NCBI GenBank assembly: GCA_029881275.1
Contig: JAOUMX010000010.1
Coordinates: 1 to 33,139 of the forward strand
Direction of reading: 5' to 3'
Source of the DNA: Gammaproteobacteria bacterium
GTDB taxonomy: Bacteria > Pseudomonadota > Gammaproteobacteria > SZUA-229
DNA length: 33,139 bases
Made by a program: the position numbers and the translations under genes
The notes under the pieces: model-generated
Told to the model about the DNA's origin: nothing
The model's input: only the letters and a program-made list of their open reading frames with translations
Database searches by the model: none
In this document: positions 1-11,246 of the stretch, in pieces
Layout: each line of letters starts with the position of its first letter
Position numbering within the stretch: the stretch's first letter is position 1

Positions 1-416
1 TTTATCTTATATAAGGCACAAGCCAAGTTAAAATATGCATATGTTTAGATGAATAACAAGGCAGAGACAGGCATCGTTTTTAGTTTGTAGCAGGGCTATT
101 TTTCCAGTAGAACTCAAAATGGTCAATATCCGTATCTTAAGCGTTATTGAACTGTTGATTGCGAGTGACTGTTAATCGCAGGTTACGATGTATTTATGGA
201 TTAAGGCCGGCTGCCTGGTTGGTGAGTGGAATTGTTAAGGGTGTTAAATGCAGATCGATAAACACGATTATTTTATGGTTTTATTGCGTCCAATTAAACA
301 ATACTATCAGAGTGTACAAATCAGCTGAATATGGATGGTTAATCATCAATATTCACAATTTGAGATTCGTGGTTGCTACTGAGTGATGATCAGAAATAAC
401 AGGACTGGATGATTGT
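1..416. other. non-coding stretch before the first gene
   Basis: I see no credible gene here. A 75-codon open frame at 159-386 lacks a Shine-Dalgarno sequence and has no recognisable domain. No tRNA-like fold or terminator is evident. There is a short inverted pair TGCGA/TCGCA around 158-180, too weak to call. The stretch probably carries the promoter of the downstream c-di-GMP gene, but no clear -35/-10 pair can be chosen. Confidence 0.4.
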
Positions 417-419
417 TTG

Positions 420-3386
420 ATGAAGCACGTGCATTTAATAAAACTTTTAATATCTTTAGTTGCTATTCATTTCCTCTGTGGTACAGGGTTGGCCCATGCC
501 GATGAGGTAATCATTGGTGTGCTTGCACCAATGGGGCAGGAAAAAGCCGTTAAAATGTGGCAACCCACTATCGATTATCTGGCACAAACAAATCCTGATT
601 ATTCATTTGTATTATTTCCAGCGACAAAGAATCAGCTCACAGAGGCTATCGAGCAACAAAAAGTTGATTTTTTTCTAACTAACACCGGGCATTATGTTGA
701 GCTGGAAGCGAAATATGGTGCGACACGTATTCTGACACTGAGAAGAGAATGGAAGGGGCAGGTATACAGTCAGTGGGGTAGCGTGATGATTGCACTGGAA
801 AGTAATAAAGATATTTTTGATATGGATGATATTAAAGGCAAAAAGTTTGCGGCTGTTGACCCTGATGCGTTTGCCGGATTCCAGGTGGCATTTAGAGAGT
901 TAGTAGATGCCGGAGTAATGTCTAAAAGTGATGTGAAAAATATTATTTTTACCGGCTATCCACATAATGGTCCACTTAAAGCTGTTTATGAGAGAAGGGC
1001 GGATGTTGGCGTTATACCAACAGGTGTTCTGGAAGAAGCGATTGATTCAGGAAAGATCCAGCACAATACCTTCAGAATAATTAACCAGAAAAATGAAGTT
1101 CATTTCCCGTTTTATTTGAGTAGCCGGCTTTATCCTTTATGGCCACTGGCAAAATCACGCCATGCGTCTGAACGGCTGGCAGAGCATGTGGTTGCGGCCT
1201 TGCTTCAGATCCCGGATGATCATGAAGCTTTACGGTCAGGGAGTATTTCTGGCTGGACCGTGCCGCTGGATTATTCTGATATTCATGAGCTTATGAAGGA
1301 AATTAAAGTTGGCCCCTATAAGGATTACGGACGTATCACCCTTGTTCAGTTTTTACAACAGTATTGGCAATTGCTTGTTATTGCGCTGGCAATGTTTGTT
1401 ATGGGTGTTCTTACTATTTTATATATAACAAAATTAAATAATCGTTTAACTGATGCACAGGTGAATCTTGAGAATAAAATAGCAGAGCGCACCGAAGATT
1501 TAAAAAATGTAAATAAACAATTGCATGATGAGGTATTGAAACACCAGCGTCTGCATAATCAACTTGAACAAAATGCTGAAGATGAGGAAGTGCTGGGAAA
1601 GATAATGCAGCTGTCATTGCGGTTGACAGAATTAGATGGCTACCTGGAAGCTACGCTGCAAATGATTTCAGATGCCTTCCCGTGGTTTAATGAAAAAAAT
1701 AATGCCTGTATCTTTCTTGTTAAAGATGTTGATGGTCAGCCTAATTTAGAAATGGTAGCTGGAATTAATATTTCTGAAAAACGTAAAGCAACCTGTTCAT
1801 TAGTGCCTTTTGGAAAGTGTTTATGTGGGCAGGCGGCTGCAACTAAGGCTATTGTTTTTGCATCAGAAATCGATGAAAGGCATCAGATAGAGTCGGAATT
1901 AAACGACCAGCATGGGCATTACTGTATTCCTATTGAGAAGGGCGAAAAATTACTCGGTGTATTGATGATACAGCTGCCTTTTAATCACCAGTCGAGTACT
2001 CATGAGTTTTCTTTTCTGATGAGAATTGCCGATGTTTTGAGTATGGGGATAGCGCGTCATCAGGCTGAAGATGAAATTGAATACTATGCTTATCATGATA
2101 CTTTAACTAATTTGCCTAATCGTCGATTATTACTCGATAGACTTGATAAGGAATTTAATCAGTTTGAAAGATCAGGCAAATATGGGGCGGTGATTTATGT
2201 TGATCTTGATGATTTTAAAACGCTGAATGATTCGCTGGGGCATGCAATAGGCGATCAATTATTGAGCAAGATAGCTGAACGACTCAGTTCGTATTTACGC
2301 AAGGAAGATACCGTTGCTCGTCTCGGCGGCGATGAGTTTGTTATTTTATTACCCTCTCTGGGTAAAACCATTGAATCGTCTGCTAATCATGCCGGCGATT
2401 TAGCAGAAAAGATCAGGCAATTGTTAAGAGAGCCTTATTTGCTGGAGAGCCATGAGTACCATGCTACTGTTAGTCTGGGAGTCGCCATTTATCCCAAAGA
2501 TCAGAAAACGATTGAAGATATTATAAAACAGGCAGATACCGCACTGTATGAAGCAAAAAAACACGGTCGCGATAGAATTTATTTTTATCAGCAAGCAATG
2601 CAGGAAATGGCGATTAAGCGACTGGCTCTGGAGCGTGATATTAGATATGGGATCGAAGAAAATCAGTTTTTTTTGTGTTTCCAGCCTCAGCTGGATGCTA
2701 ATGGGTCTATCACCGGTGCAGAAACCTTATTGCGCTGGAAGCATCCAGATAAGGGGGTCGTGTCTCCTGCTGAATTTATTCCTGTGGCAGAAGATAGTGG
2801 GCTGATAATTCCTTTAGGTAATAAAGTGATAGAAATGGTGTGTCAGTTTTTAATGAATCTGGATGTCAGCGAAATACCGGTCTCTTTCGTTTCCTTATCA
2901 GTCAATATAAGTCCAAAACAGTTTAAGCAACCTGACTTTGTGAATTCGATTAAAGAGAAGATTGTTAAGTATAATGTTGATCCTGCCCGATTAATGCTTG
3001 AAGTAACAGAAGGTGTGTTAGTTGATAATGTAGAGGATGTTGCGCTAAAAATGCATCAGTTAAAGGAATTGTCGATTCAATTTTCAATCGATGATTTTGG
3101 CACGGGTTATTCATCCATGATGTACCTGAAGGGTTTGCCTTTGGGCGAGTTAAAAATTGATCAGTCTTTCATAAGCGATGTTCCAAATAATGTAAGTGGT
3201 GTAGCAATAGTTGAAGCCATTGTTTCCATGGCAGAGCATCTTGGCTTACGAGTTGTGGCTGAAGGTGTTGAGAATGTTGAGCAGTTGCAGTTTCTTAAAG
3301 GTATCGGTTGTAAGCATTTTCAGGGGTTCTATTTTGATATGCCCTTGTCGGAATCTGATTTTAAGAATAAATATTTTTGTCAGTAA
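420..3386 (+). CDS. PhnD-like sensor / GAF / GGDEF / EAL c-di-GMP turnover protein
   Basis: Inner-membrane protein predicted to make and/or break cyclic di-GMP in response to a periplasmic ligand. In order (988 aa): signal peptide 1-27; PhnD-like periplasmic binding domain about 30-290 (family of phosphonate/phosphite ABC binding proteins); one transmembrane helix about 316-337; coiled coil to about 390; GAF about 395-545; GGDEF about 555-720 with an intact GGDEF at 636-640 and an RxxD inhibitory site at 627-630 exactly five residues upstream; EAL about 735-985. The EAL signature reads ETLLRW with the catalytic Glu at 768, and NISPKQF, DDFGTGYSS and KIDQSF are intact, so both catalytic domains look active. 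An in-frame TTG lies at 417; ATG 420 was preferred, with AGGA at 401-404, rather far away. The GAF domain has an unusual Cys/His cluster (see findings). Ligand unknown. Confidence 0.9.
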   Translation: MKHVHLIKLLISLVAIHFLCGTGLAHADEVIIGVLAPMGQEKAVKMWQPTIDYLAQTNPDYSFVLFPATKNQLTEAIEQQKVDFFLTNTGHYVELEAKYGATRILTLRREWKGQVYSQWGSVMIALESNKDIFDMDDIKGKKFAAVDPDAFAGFQVAFRELVDAGVMSKSDVKNIIFTGYPHNGPLKAVYERRADVGVIPTGVLEEAIDSGKIQHNTFRIINQKNEVHFPFYLSSRLYPLWPLAKSRHASERLAEHVVAALLQIPDDHEALRSGSISGWTVPLDYSDIHELMKEIKVGPYKDYGRITLVQFLQQYWQLLVIALAMFVMGVLTILYITKLNNRLTDAQVNLENKIAERTEDLKNVNKQLHDEVLKHQRLHNQLEQNAEDEEVLGKIMQLSLRLTELDGYLEATLQMISDAFPWFNEKNNACIFLVKDVDGQPNLEMVAGINISEKRKATCSLVPFGKCLCGQAAATKAIVFASEIDERHQIESELNDQHGHYCIPIEKGEKLLGVLMIQLPFNHQSSTHEFSFLMRIADVLSMGIARHQAEDEIEYYAYHDTLTNLPNRRLLLDRLDKEFNQFERSGKYGAVIYVDLDDFKTLNDSLGHAIGDQLLSKIAERLSSYLRKEDTVARLGGDEFVILLPSLGKTIESSANHAGDLAEKIRQLLREPYLLESHEYHATVSLGVAIYPKDQKTIEDIIKQADTALYEAKKHGRDRIYFYQQAMQEMAIKRLALERDIRYGIEENQFFLCFQPQLDANGSITGAETLLRWKHPDKGVVSPAEFIPVAEDSGLIIPLGNKVIEMVCQFLMNLDVSEIPVSFVSLSVNISPKQFKQPDFVNSIKEKIVKYNVDPARLMLEVTEGVLVDNVEDVALKMHQLKELSIQFSIDDFGTGYSSMMYLKGLPLGELKIDQSFISDVPNNVSGVAIVEAIVSMAEHLGLRVVAEGVENVEQLQFLKGIGCKHFQGFYFDMPLSESDFKNKYFCQ

Positions 3387-3547
3387 TTAGGTGGTAAAAA
3401 CAGCGTCAGATCATTTAAGTTATTGTCTTTGGTATCCAGTTTCCGGAAGTGATCGAAAAATATCAGAAGTGCGAGAAATTAATAGGGGCAGGCATAATTG
3501 ATTGTTATACTGCGATTTATTGTAAGTCCCTGTGTTAAGAATTTATT

Positions 3548-4474
3548 ATGTCAGCCATTGTTTCTATATCTAATTTATCTAAAACCTATGCGGATGGTCA
3601 TCAGGCACTGAAAAATATCAGCCTGGATATTGAATATGGAGAAATTATCGCTCTGCTCGGGCCCAACGGGGCGGGTAAAACCACGCTCATCTCGACTATC
3701 TGCGGCATTGTCAATGCCAGTTCCGGTACGGTAACCGTGGATGGTTATGACATTGTTGAAGATTATCGCGTCACCCGCAGTTTAATTGGTCTGGTTCCTC
3801 AGGAGCTTACTCTGGGTTCATTTGATACGGTCACGGAGACACTGTGTTTTAGCCGGGGATTATTTGGCAAAAAACCCGCCCCGGCATTAATTGAACAACT
3901 ATTAAAAGATCTGTCACTGTGGAATAAAAAAGATAACGAGCTGATGTCGTTATCCGGTGGCATGAAACGTCGAGTGTTGATTGGTAAAGCGCTGGTGCAT
4001 GAGCCACGGGTACTGTTTCTGGATGAGCCGACGGCAGGTGTCGATGTTGAACTGCGAAAAGATATGTGGGCGCTGGTACGACGTCTGCGCGAATCCGGTG
4101 TTACCATTGTATTGACGACCCATTATATAGAAGAGGCAGAAGAAATCGCTGATCGTGTTGGCGTGATTAACAATGGTGAACTTCTGCTGGTGGATGACAA
4201 ACAGGCATTAATGCAGAAACTGGGTAAAAAACAGATGGTGGTTGAGCTCAAGGATGCGATTAGTGAGATCCCTCATGTGTTGTCTGAATGGGTGCTGGAA
4301 CTTTCTACAGATGGACAGCAATTGACCTATACCTATGACCCACGCAATTTGCATACTGGCATTGCAAGTTTGTTGCGTGCTATCAGTGATGCTGGTTTGT
4401 TGCTCAAAGATATTCAAACCACACAAAGCTCGCTGGAAGATATTTTTGTTGATCTGGTGAAGAAAAAAATATGA
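3548..4474 (+). CDS. yadG: ABC-2 type exporter, ATP-binding subunit (YadG-like)
   Basis: ATPase of an ABC-2 type exporter, acting on the cytoplasmic face with the permease that follows. Visible motifs (308 aa): Walker [10 protein letters not shown] at 38-46, Q-loop Gln85, signature LSGGM at 135-139, Walker B with LFLDEP at 156-161, and H-loop His192. Length equals E. coli YadG, and the pairing with a permease of about 255 aa is the YadG/YadH arrangement, so the symbol is by family likeness. The stop codon overlaps the permease start by 4 nt (ATGA), so the two are translationally coupled. No strong Shine-Dalgarno is seen before ATG 3548. A TATACT hexamer around 3506-3511 could be a -10 element. 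The substrate of YadGH-type transporters is not established. Confidence 0.9.
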   Translation: MSAIVSISNLSKTYADGHQALKNISLDIEYGEIIALLGPNGAGKTTLISTICGIVNASSGTVTVDGYDIVEDYRVTRSLIGLVPQELTLGSFDTVTETLCFSRGLFGKKPAPALIEQLLKDLSLWNKKDNELMSLSGGMKRRVLIGKALVHEPRVLFLDEPTAGVDVELRKDMWALVRRLRESGVTIVLTTHYIEEAEEIADRVGVINNGELLLVDDKQALMQKLGKKQMVVELKDAISEIPHVLSEWVLELSTDGQQLTYTYDPRNLHTGIASLLRAISDAGLLLKDIQTTQSSLEDIFVDLVKKKI

Positions 4475-5232
4475 ATATTTATGCCATCAGAGTCATTTAT
4501 AAATACGAAATGCTGAGATTTAGAAACACGCTGATGCAGAGTTTTGCTTCTCCGGTGATTTCAACTGCACTTTATTTTGTGGTGTTTGGTTCGGCTATCG
4601 GCTCACGTATTGAAACCATTAATGGTGTTTCTTATGGCACGTTTATTGTGCCCGGATTAATGATGCTGACACTGTTAACCCAAAGCATCTCTAATGCATC
4701 CTTCGGAATTTTCTTTCCTAAATTTACCGGCACTATTTATGAAGTGATGTCGGCACCGATTTCATTTTTTGAAATTCTCATCGGTTATGTTGGTGCGGCC
4801 GCTACCAAGTCAATGATTATTGGTCTGGTCATTCTGGGGACGGCCGGATTTTTTGTGCCTTTGAATATTGCTCATCCTGTGTGGATGATGGGGTTTTTAA
4901 TACTGACCTGTATTTCATTCAGTCTGTTTGGTTTTATTATTGGTCTCTGGGCAACTAATTTTGAAAAACTGCAACTCATTCCCATGCTGGTGATTACACC
5001 GCTGGTATTTCTTGGGGGTAGTTTTTATACCATCGACATGCTGCCGCCTGCCTGGCAAACAGTTACTTTGTTTAATCCAGTGGTATATTTGATTAGTGGC
5101 TTTCGCTGGAGCTTTTTTGAGGTCTCAGATGTCAGCGTGGCCTTGAGTTTATTTATGGTGCTGGTTTTTCTGATACTCTGTTTGGTAGTGGTCTGGTGGA
5201 TGTTTAAAACAGGTTATCGCTTGAAACGATAA
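4471..5232 (+). CDS. yadH: ABC-2 type exporter, permease subunit (YadH-like)
   Basis: Membrane subunit of the ABC-2 exporter, 253 aa with about six hydrophobic helices, close to the length of E. coli YadH. The C-terminal part carries the ABC-2 permease pattern: a loop with LVFLGGSFY followed by the segment [20 protein letters not shown] before the last helix. It overlaps the ATPase gene by 4 nt, so both subunits should be made together. No third subunit or periplasmic partner is encoded next to it. The transported substrate cannot be inferred from the sequence. Confidence 0.9.
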   Translation: MNIYAIRVIYKYEMLRFRNTLMQSFASPVISTALYFVVFGSAIGSRIETINGVSYGTFIVPGLMMLTLLTQSISNASFGIFFPKFTGTIYEVMSAPISFFEILIGYVGAAATKSMIIGLVILGTAGFFVPLNIAHPVWMMGFLILTCISFSLFGFIIGLWATNFEKLQLIPMLVITPLVFLGGSFYTIDMLPPAWQTVTLFNPVVYLISGFRWSFFEVSDVSVALSLFMVLVFLILCLVVVWWMFKTGYRLKR

Positions 5233-5456
5233 GATGGTTAATAAACACATGTAAACTGGCATTAATACCTGAGTAAACGGCGGCCAGATTTTGAAGCTGA
5301 AGATCTGTTCTCCGGAATCCGGATTATCTAAGGGATGGTCGCCCTGATGAAGTACATTATGCCAGCATGACGGAGCGGAATTTTCTTTGTTAATGAAGAA
5401 GAATTGATTATTTAGCAGAAACCAGCGTCAGAATAGTTTATTATTTAATCTCGTAA

Positions 5457-7142
<1,686 letters not shown>

Positions 7143-7175
7143 TCAGTCAGGTTCAATTGGCCAGAAGGTGCAAGT

Positions 7176-7394
7176 GTGCTAACTGAAAAACAACAGTTGT
7201 TAAATCGTATTGCAGAAAAAGAAGCTCAGCTGTTTCATGTCACCAAAGCGGCGAGCAACTGGAATGCCAGTCGCTATAAAACATCTGGCTATGTGCAGAC
7301 ATCCCGGGTTTATGTGAGAACTTTGCAGAAAGACATCAAAGATCTCAAAAGTAAACTTGCCGTGATTGAAAATAAAAAGAATCATAGTGGTTAG
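7176..7394 (+). CDS. small coiled-coil hypothetical protein
   Basis: A 72-residue basic protein of unknown function. It starts at GTG 7176, supported by AGAAGG at 7163-7168 seven nucleotides upstream, which is the reason to accept it as a real gene. The N-terminal and C-terminal thirds are charged heptad-like helices (EKQQLLNRIAEKEAQL and TLQKDIKDLKSKLAVIE), joined by an aromatic/serine-rich middle. No signal peptide, membrane segment or cysteine. It lies 33 nt after pgm and converges on the lipoprotein gene ending at 7404, leaving only 9 nt between stops. I do not recognise a family. Confidence 0.65.
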   Translation: MLTEKQQLLNRIAEKEAQLFHVTKAASNWNASRYKTSGYVQTSRVYVRTLQKDIKDLKSKLAVIENKKNHSG

Positions 7395-7403
7395 AATGAG
7401 GAT

Positions 7404-9278
7404 TTAATTTTGATTCTCAGATACGGTGGGTAATTCCTTATACACCTGTTCGACTACAGAGTTCATTTCTGCATCGGATACGGGAAGATAATAAAACTCT
7501 TCGCCATTATTTTGCATGGCTTCTAAATCAAGCAGCGTACCGGGAGGAAGATCATCACCATTACCAAGATCACCTTTAACGGCATAAATAACCCAGCGTG
7601 GACCTTCAAGGGATAACACCAGGTAAGATGCATCGGCTACAGCCAGTACGCTGTGAGCGGCTAACTGACTTGCGGAACCGTAGCCCAGAACAATACCACC
7701 ACCCAGCTCATAGCTGGTGGGTACAATAATGGCTTTTGATAATTCATATACGCCTACGCCGGTGCCGGCGACAACCGATGCAGTAGTGCCCGCTACCAGC
7801 GTGGTCCCTGCCAGTAGATTACCAAACACCTGCGAGGTGGCTGATACGGCTTCACCGCTAACCACCACAGCTGAACCGGTTACTGCGCCGGCACCTCCGG
7901 CCACCACGCCAACGGTACCTGCGCCCAGAGTAACACCCGCAGCTGTTAATGGAACACCAATGTATTGCATGCTTTTGCCTGAGATGTAGCCGACACCTTT
8001 AACTACATTGGCTGAGACCTCGCCGGTGACAACGCTGCCGGCGCCAATGGTAGCGATGCCGGCAGCGGTTGTTCCTGCGGCCAGGTTTCCTGCAGTGATT
8101 TCGAATAGACTAAACACGGAAGCAACGGCTGCTTTTGCGCTCGGTGCTACCAGATCGTAAGTGGCGCCGAGAGTATTCCAGCTTACTTCTATGGCCAGAT
8201 TGGTAACAGCAATGCCTTCCTTAACAATCACCATGGCCGGGAATGCTGTCAGGTTAACCGCAATATAGCCCACTGAACCCGCGCCCAGTTTTGAAATCGG
8301 TTTAACCAGTCCATCCCAGAGGATGCCTTGCAAAACCCAGCGAGATGATTTTAGAAGCGCCAGTCCAAAGCCGGTAACGCCAACGCTATCTCTAAATGAG
8401 TCGCCGGCTTTTTTGAAAGATTGCTGTACGTCGTCGGTATAGCTACCGGCGGTGTCCGTAATTAGATCCGTCATAACATGGCTGTATTGTTCTCGCGTGG
8501 TATTGGCCTCAACAACAGCGCTGGTAAAATTACTTAATTCTGAGGCATCAGCAATATCTTTTGCGCGGCTGGATATTTTTTCAGGTACTGCAACATAGCC
8601 TTTAATAAATTCATCACCGGCATAGAACAAACTTTTCTTTGCGGCGATAGTGGATTTTTCTGAAATGTTTTTGCCAATGCTCCATGAAGATCTAATGGTA
8701 GACATTCCGGCAGTTGTTAAAGAGCTGGAAAGTTCATCGCCAACAGATTCGGTGCTTTTTTCAACGGCGATGCCATAGTGTTTTATTTCCGCTGCGGATT
8801 TTTTGCCTAAATCCCAGGCTTCTAATGTAATGTTTTTTCCGGTGTCAATTGAGCGGTCGATAATGAGTGTGCCCACGGGGCGTGAAATGTCGGTGACGCT
8901 TTCGCCCAGTTGATCGCCTGTAGATTTAACTGTTTTTGCGTAATCAAGGCTGAGTTTGCTTCCGGTTGGCACAATGTAAACTGAATCGGCGGCGTTTTTT
9001 AATGAGGTCAGGAATGACTGACGGGCCTGCATGCCCATCATCTCAAAAGCAAGATTTGTTGCTGATTCACCAGCGGGTATCAGTTTTATTTCTGTATAGG
9101 GTACCTGGAATGCGCCATTATCATAAAGGGAGGTATGACCCTGTTTAACCAGTTTGCGTGTATATTGTAGCGGGTCATCATTCGTGGTGGTGGTGCTACA
9201 GGCCGTGACGGTAAGAAACAATAATATGCATGATGTTGCTTTCGTATTCTGCCTGATTGTCCGGATGATATTATTCAC
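7404..9278 (-). CDS. large Gly/Ala-rich lipoprotein, paralogue of its upstream neighbour
   Basis: Predicted lipoprotein of unknown function, last gene of the minus-strand run. Taking GTG 9278 gives 624 aa with a standard lipoprotein signal and lipobox VTAC (Cys27). That GTG overlaps the stop of the preceding gene (GTGAATAA), which suggests translational coupling; a longer frame begins at ATG 9329 but adds an unlikely polar leader. The N-terminal half (about 60-280) is made of Ser/Lys-rich amphipathic segments. It is followed by a GLVKP-containing stretch and then many hydrophobic Gly/Ala/Val segments (about 310-560). The C-terminal domain has EGPRWVIYAVKGD and LPPGTLLDLEAM. The same order and the GPR-VIYA-G / LP-G--DL-A motifs occur in the neighbour ending at 9271, so the two are paralogues. 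I do not recognise a named family. Confidence 0.8.
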   Translation of the reverse strand: MNNIIRTIRQNTKATSCILLFLTVTACSTTTTNDDPLQYTRKLVKQGHTSLYDNGAFQVPYTEIKLIPAGESATNLAFEMMGMQARQSFLTSLKNAADSVYIVPTGSKLSLDYAKTVKSTGDQLGESVTDISRPVGTLIIDRSIDTGKNITLEAWDLGKKSAAEIKHYGIAVEKSTESVGDELSSSLTTAGMSTIRSSWSIGKNISEKSTIAAKKSLFYAGDEFIKGYVAVPEKISSRAKDIADASELSNFTSAVVEANTTREQYSHVMTDLITDTAGSYTDDVQQSFKKAGDSFRDSVGVTGFGLALLKSSRWVLQGILWDGLVKPISKLGAGSVGYIAVNLTAFPAMVIVKEGIAVTNLAIEVSWNTLGATYDLVAPSAKAAVASVFSLFEITAGNLAAGTTAAGIATIGAGSVVTGEVSANVVKGVGYISGKSMQYIGVPLTAAGVTLGAGTVGVVAGGAGAVTGSAVVVSGEAVSATSQVFGNLLAGTTLVAGTTASVVAGTGVGVYELSKAIIVPTSYELGGGIVLGYGSASQLAAHSVLAVADASYLVLSLEGPRWVIYAVKGDLGNGDDLPPGTLLDLEAMQNNGEEFYYLPVSDAEMNSVVEQVYKELPTVSENQN

Positions 9279-10731
9279 GTAAATCACTGGGTAACTTCTC
9301 CAAAACATTTTTGATAACAGTCGCATCATCAGACAGTATTTTGATTTCTATGCCTTCCTGTTCAAGTGCGTTGAGATCAACAACGCTTCCTACCGGTAAG
9401 CTGTCAATGCTGGTACCGGTATCATTGCTGCTTTTGACATTGCCCCTGGCATAGGCAATTACCAGACGCGGTCCGTCATAGGCCAGGAAAATAGCGCTAT
9501 CAATAGCACCCATAAATACATGAGCGGGTAATGCTGTGAGTGCGTTATAACCCAGTACAACTGCGGAGCTTGCCTGATTGATAACAACTTTACTGCTGCC
9601 TGCAACTGCATCATAGCTTATGAAGGCGACATACTTTCCGGTATCAGCCGCGGTTAATGCAACATCGCTGGTGGCTGTAACCAGTGGTGCGGCAGCGGTA
9701 AAGGCAACCTGGTTAACGGCACCAATACTGGCACCGGTTACATAGGTTAGCGGTGTTGTGCCCAGTGATAATATCGCCATGCCACTTAGCAGTCCGGCTT
9801 CGACAGTGGGTGATATTATTTCAACGCCTAATTTACCCGTATAAAAAACAGTTGTGCCAACGGCTTCAATGGTTCGACCACTGACACTGATCGCGGTGGC
9901 TGTGGGTAGAAATACAAGTTGTGCCGCGCCTTTGGCGCCTACGGTTGCTGTGTTGGCAACTGTTTTCGCGCCAGGTTTAAACAGTCCCTGATAAAGGCCT
10001 TTGGCGTAGCCGGTGATGATATGAAAAAGCCCGCCAATGGCGCTGGAAGATTGCCCCGATTTTTGATACTCATCATTAAAAGCATTCGCCGCATCACCGA
10101 ATGAATTGCGCCAGCTGGCACCAATATGAAGAGAGTAGTCATCCTGAATTTTAGATGTGATTTCGTATATGTTTGAAAAATCGTTATTCAGATGCTGAAA
10201 ATAATCACCCGGCTGATTTAATAATGTTTCGCGGGTTGATTGAGTGCGTTGGCCTATATGAATATTGCCTTTAATGAATGAAGACCAGCCCTGTTTAAAT
10301 GATGACTGGCCATAGTCGATCTGCATGGCAGCGAGTTCCGACGAAGTGGCAAGCATTTTACCCGTGATACGAGTGCCGGTCTGGAATGTCTGTTTGCCAA
10401 GCTGAAGAGAAAGATCCCAGTGTTTTGAAAGTGCTTCAGCAAATTCATCATTTTGTTGAGCTATGGAGCTGGCCGCAAGAGATATTGCCTGACGGGATGA
10501 GATGACAGATTTCTGCTGGGCATAACTGAGCGCTTTGTCGCTCGAGGTAATGACATACCAGCCTTCTTTATAGAGAGCCTGATGACCACGCATATTAGCC
10601 ATGGTAAACGGAATAATATCTTCGACAGGTTTTTGCTGAGTTGACGCTGTCTGATTTTGTGGATTAGGTGAGGCACATCCAGATAAAAATATAATTAGCG
10701 TATAGATGGCAGATAGAGAAATTTTAAACAT
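9271..10731 (-). CDS. Gly/Ala-rich lipoprotein, paralogue of the following gene
   Basis: Predicted lipoprotein, 486 aa from ATG 10731; a GTG at 10737, directly abutting the upstream stop, would add two residues. Signal peptide with lipobox LSGC, lipidated Cys19. Residues about 80-230 are amphipathic segments with recurring Gly-Lys/Gly-spaced helices. Next comes GLYQGLFKPG, matching the GLVKP region of the paralogue, then a run of hydrophobic segments with little charge (about 245-420). The C-terminal domain contains DGPRLVIAYARGN and LPVGSVVDLNALEQEG. The hydrophobic run could be membrane-inserted or form a self-packing domain; sequence alone does not decide. It lies immediately after the phospholipase A2-like gene with no gap and overlaps the next gene by 8 nt. 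Function unknown. Confidence 0.8.
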   Translation of the reverse strand: MFKISLSAIYTLIIFLSGCASPNPQNQTASTQQKPVEDIIPFTMANMRGHQALYKEGWYVITSSDKALSYAQQKSVISSRQAISLAASSIAQQNDEFAEALSKHWDLSLQLGKQTFQTGTRITGKMLATSSELAAMQIDYGQSSFKQGWSSFIKGNIHIGQRTQSTRETLLNQPGDYFQHLNNDFSNIYEITSKIQDDYSLHIGASWRNSFGDAANAFNDEYQKSGQSSSAIGGLFHIITGYAKGLYQGLFKPGAKTVANTATVGAKGAAQLVFLPTATAISVSGRTIEAVGTTVFYTGKLGVEIISPTVEAGLLSGMAILSLGTTPLTYVTGASIGAVNQVAFTAAAPLVTATSDVALTAADTGKYVAFISYDAVAGSSKVVINQASSAVVLGYNALTALPAHVFMGAIDSAIFLAYDGPRLVIAYARGNVKSSNDTGTSIDSLPVGSVVDLNALEQEGIEIKILSDDATVIKNVLEKLPSDLRE

Positions 10732-10737
10732 ACTCAC

Positions 10738-11202
10738 CTAATCCTTTGCGAGACCGTTCTTTTCGGCTTCTACTTGTTGAGAGATACTAGCAACAATTTG
10801 CATAAATATCTCTAACTTATTACTGACGTCGATCAATTCATCAGTTGTTAATTTTTTATAGCCACGTGGAAATGACCAGCCATAACCCCATCGATAGGAA
10901 GTGGGAAAATAAGGTGAGCCACCGATTCTGACACCGGCAAGCATAATGTCAGCAATCTCAGGTTTACCTACTTTTGCAACGCAGTTCCTTAATGATAAAT
11001 CTGCTTCCATGCGTTCATCATAACTGCCGCCTTTCCAGTAGGCCAGGTCATGCTTTACGCAACAGTCCAGCCATAGTGATTGCTGTGAGATAGTGCCATC
11101 AGGAAATGAGCTGCAACCATCTGTGGTAAAGGTTTTTAAATTGTCTGCTATTGCCATGACGGGATTAATGGTGAGCAATAAAAAAATACTGGCGATTCTC
11201 AT
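10738..11202 (-). CDS. secreted phospholipase A2-like protein
   Basis: Exported small protein (154 aa) with the catalytic signature of the phospholipase A2 fold. A signal peptide ends near residue 19. DGCSSFPDG at 28-36 sits where the calcium loop is expected. CCVKHD at 47-52 matches the CC-x-x-HD active site, with His51 as catalytic base and Asp52 for calcium, followed by AYW. A second Asp/Cys pair (D68, C74) lies in the following helix. The predicted reaction is hydrolysis of the sn-2 acyl chain of phospholipids in the periplasm or outer membrane; activity is inferred, not shown. GGGAGA at 11211-11216, 8 nt before ATG 11202, is a good ribosome site. The stop abuts the next lipoprotein start with no gap. 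Confidence 0.75.
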   Translation of the reverse strand: MRIASIFLLLTINPVMAIADNLKTFTTDGCSSFPDGTISQQSLWLDCCVKHDLAYWKGGSYDERMEADLSLRNCVAKVGKPEIADIMLAGVRIGGSPYFPTSYRWGYGWSFPRGYKKLTTDELIDVSNKLEIFMQIVASISQQVEAEKNGLAKD

Positions 11203-11246
11203 TTTATGATTCTCCCTGTAAAAATGATTTTTTATACTAACAGTAA

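Noticed and set aside
159-386. 75-codon open frame before the first gene
   Set aside because: No ribosome site, no domain and no signal; composition looks non-coding.
7717-7989. 90-codon plus-strand frame rich in Pro/Thr/Ala
   Set aside because: It is the antisense shadow of the Gly/Ala/Val-rich part of the lipoprotein gene and lacks a ribosome site.
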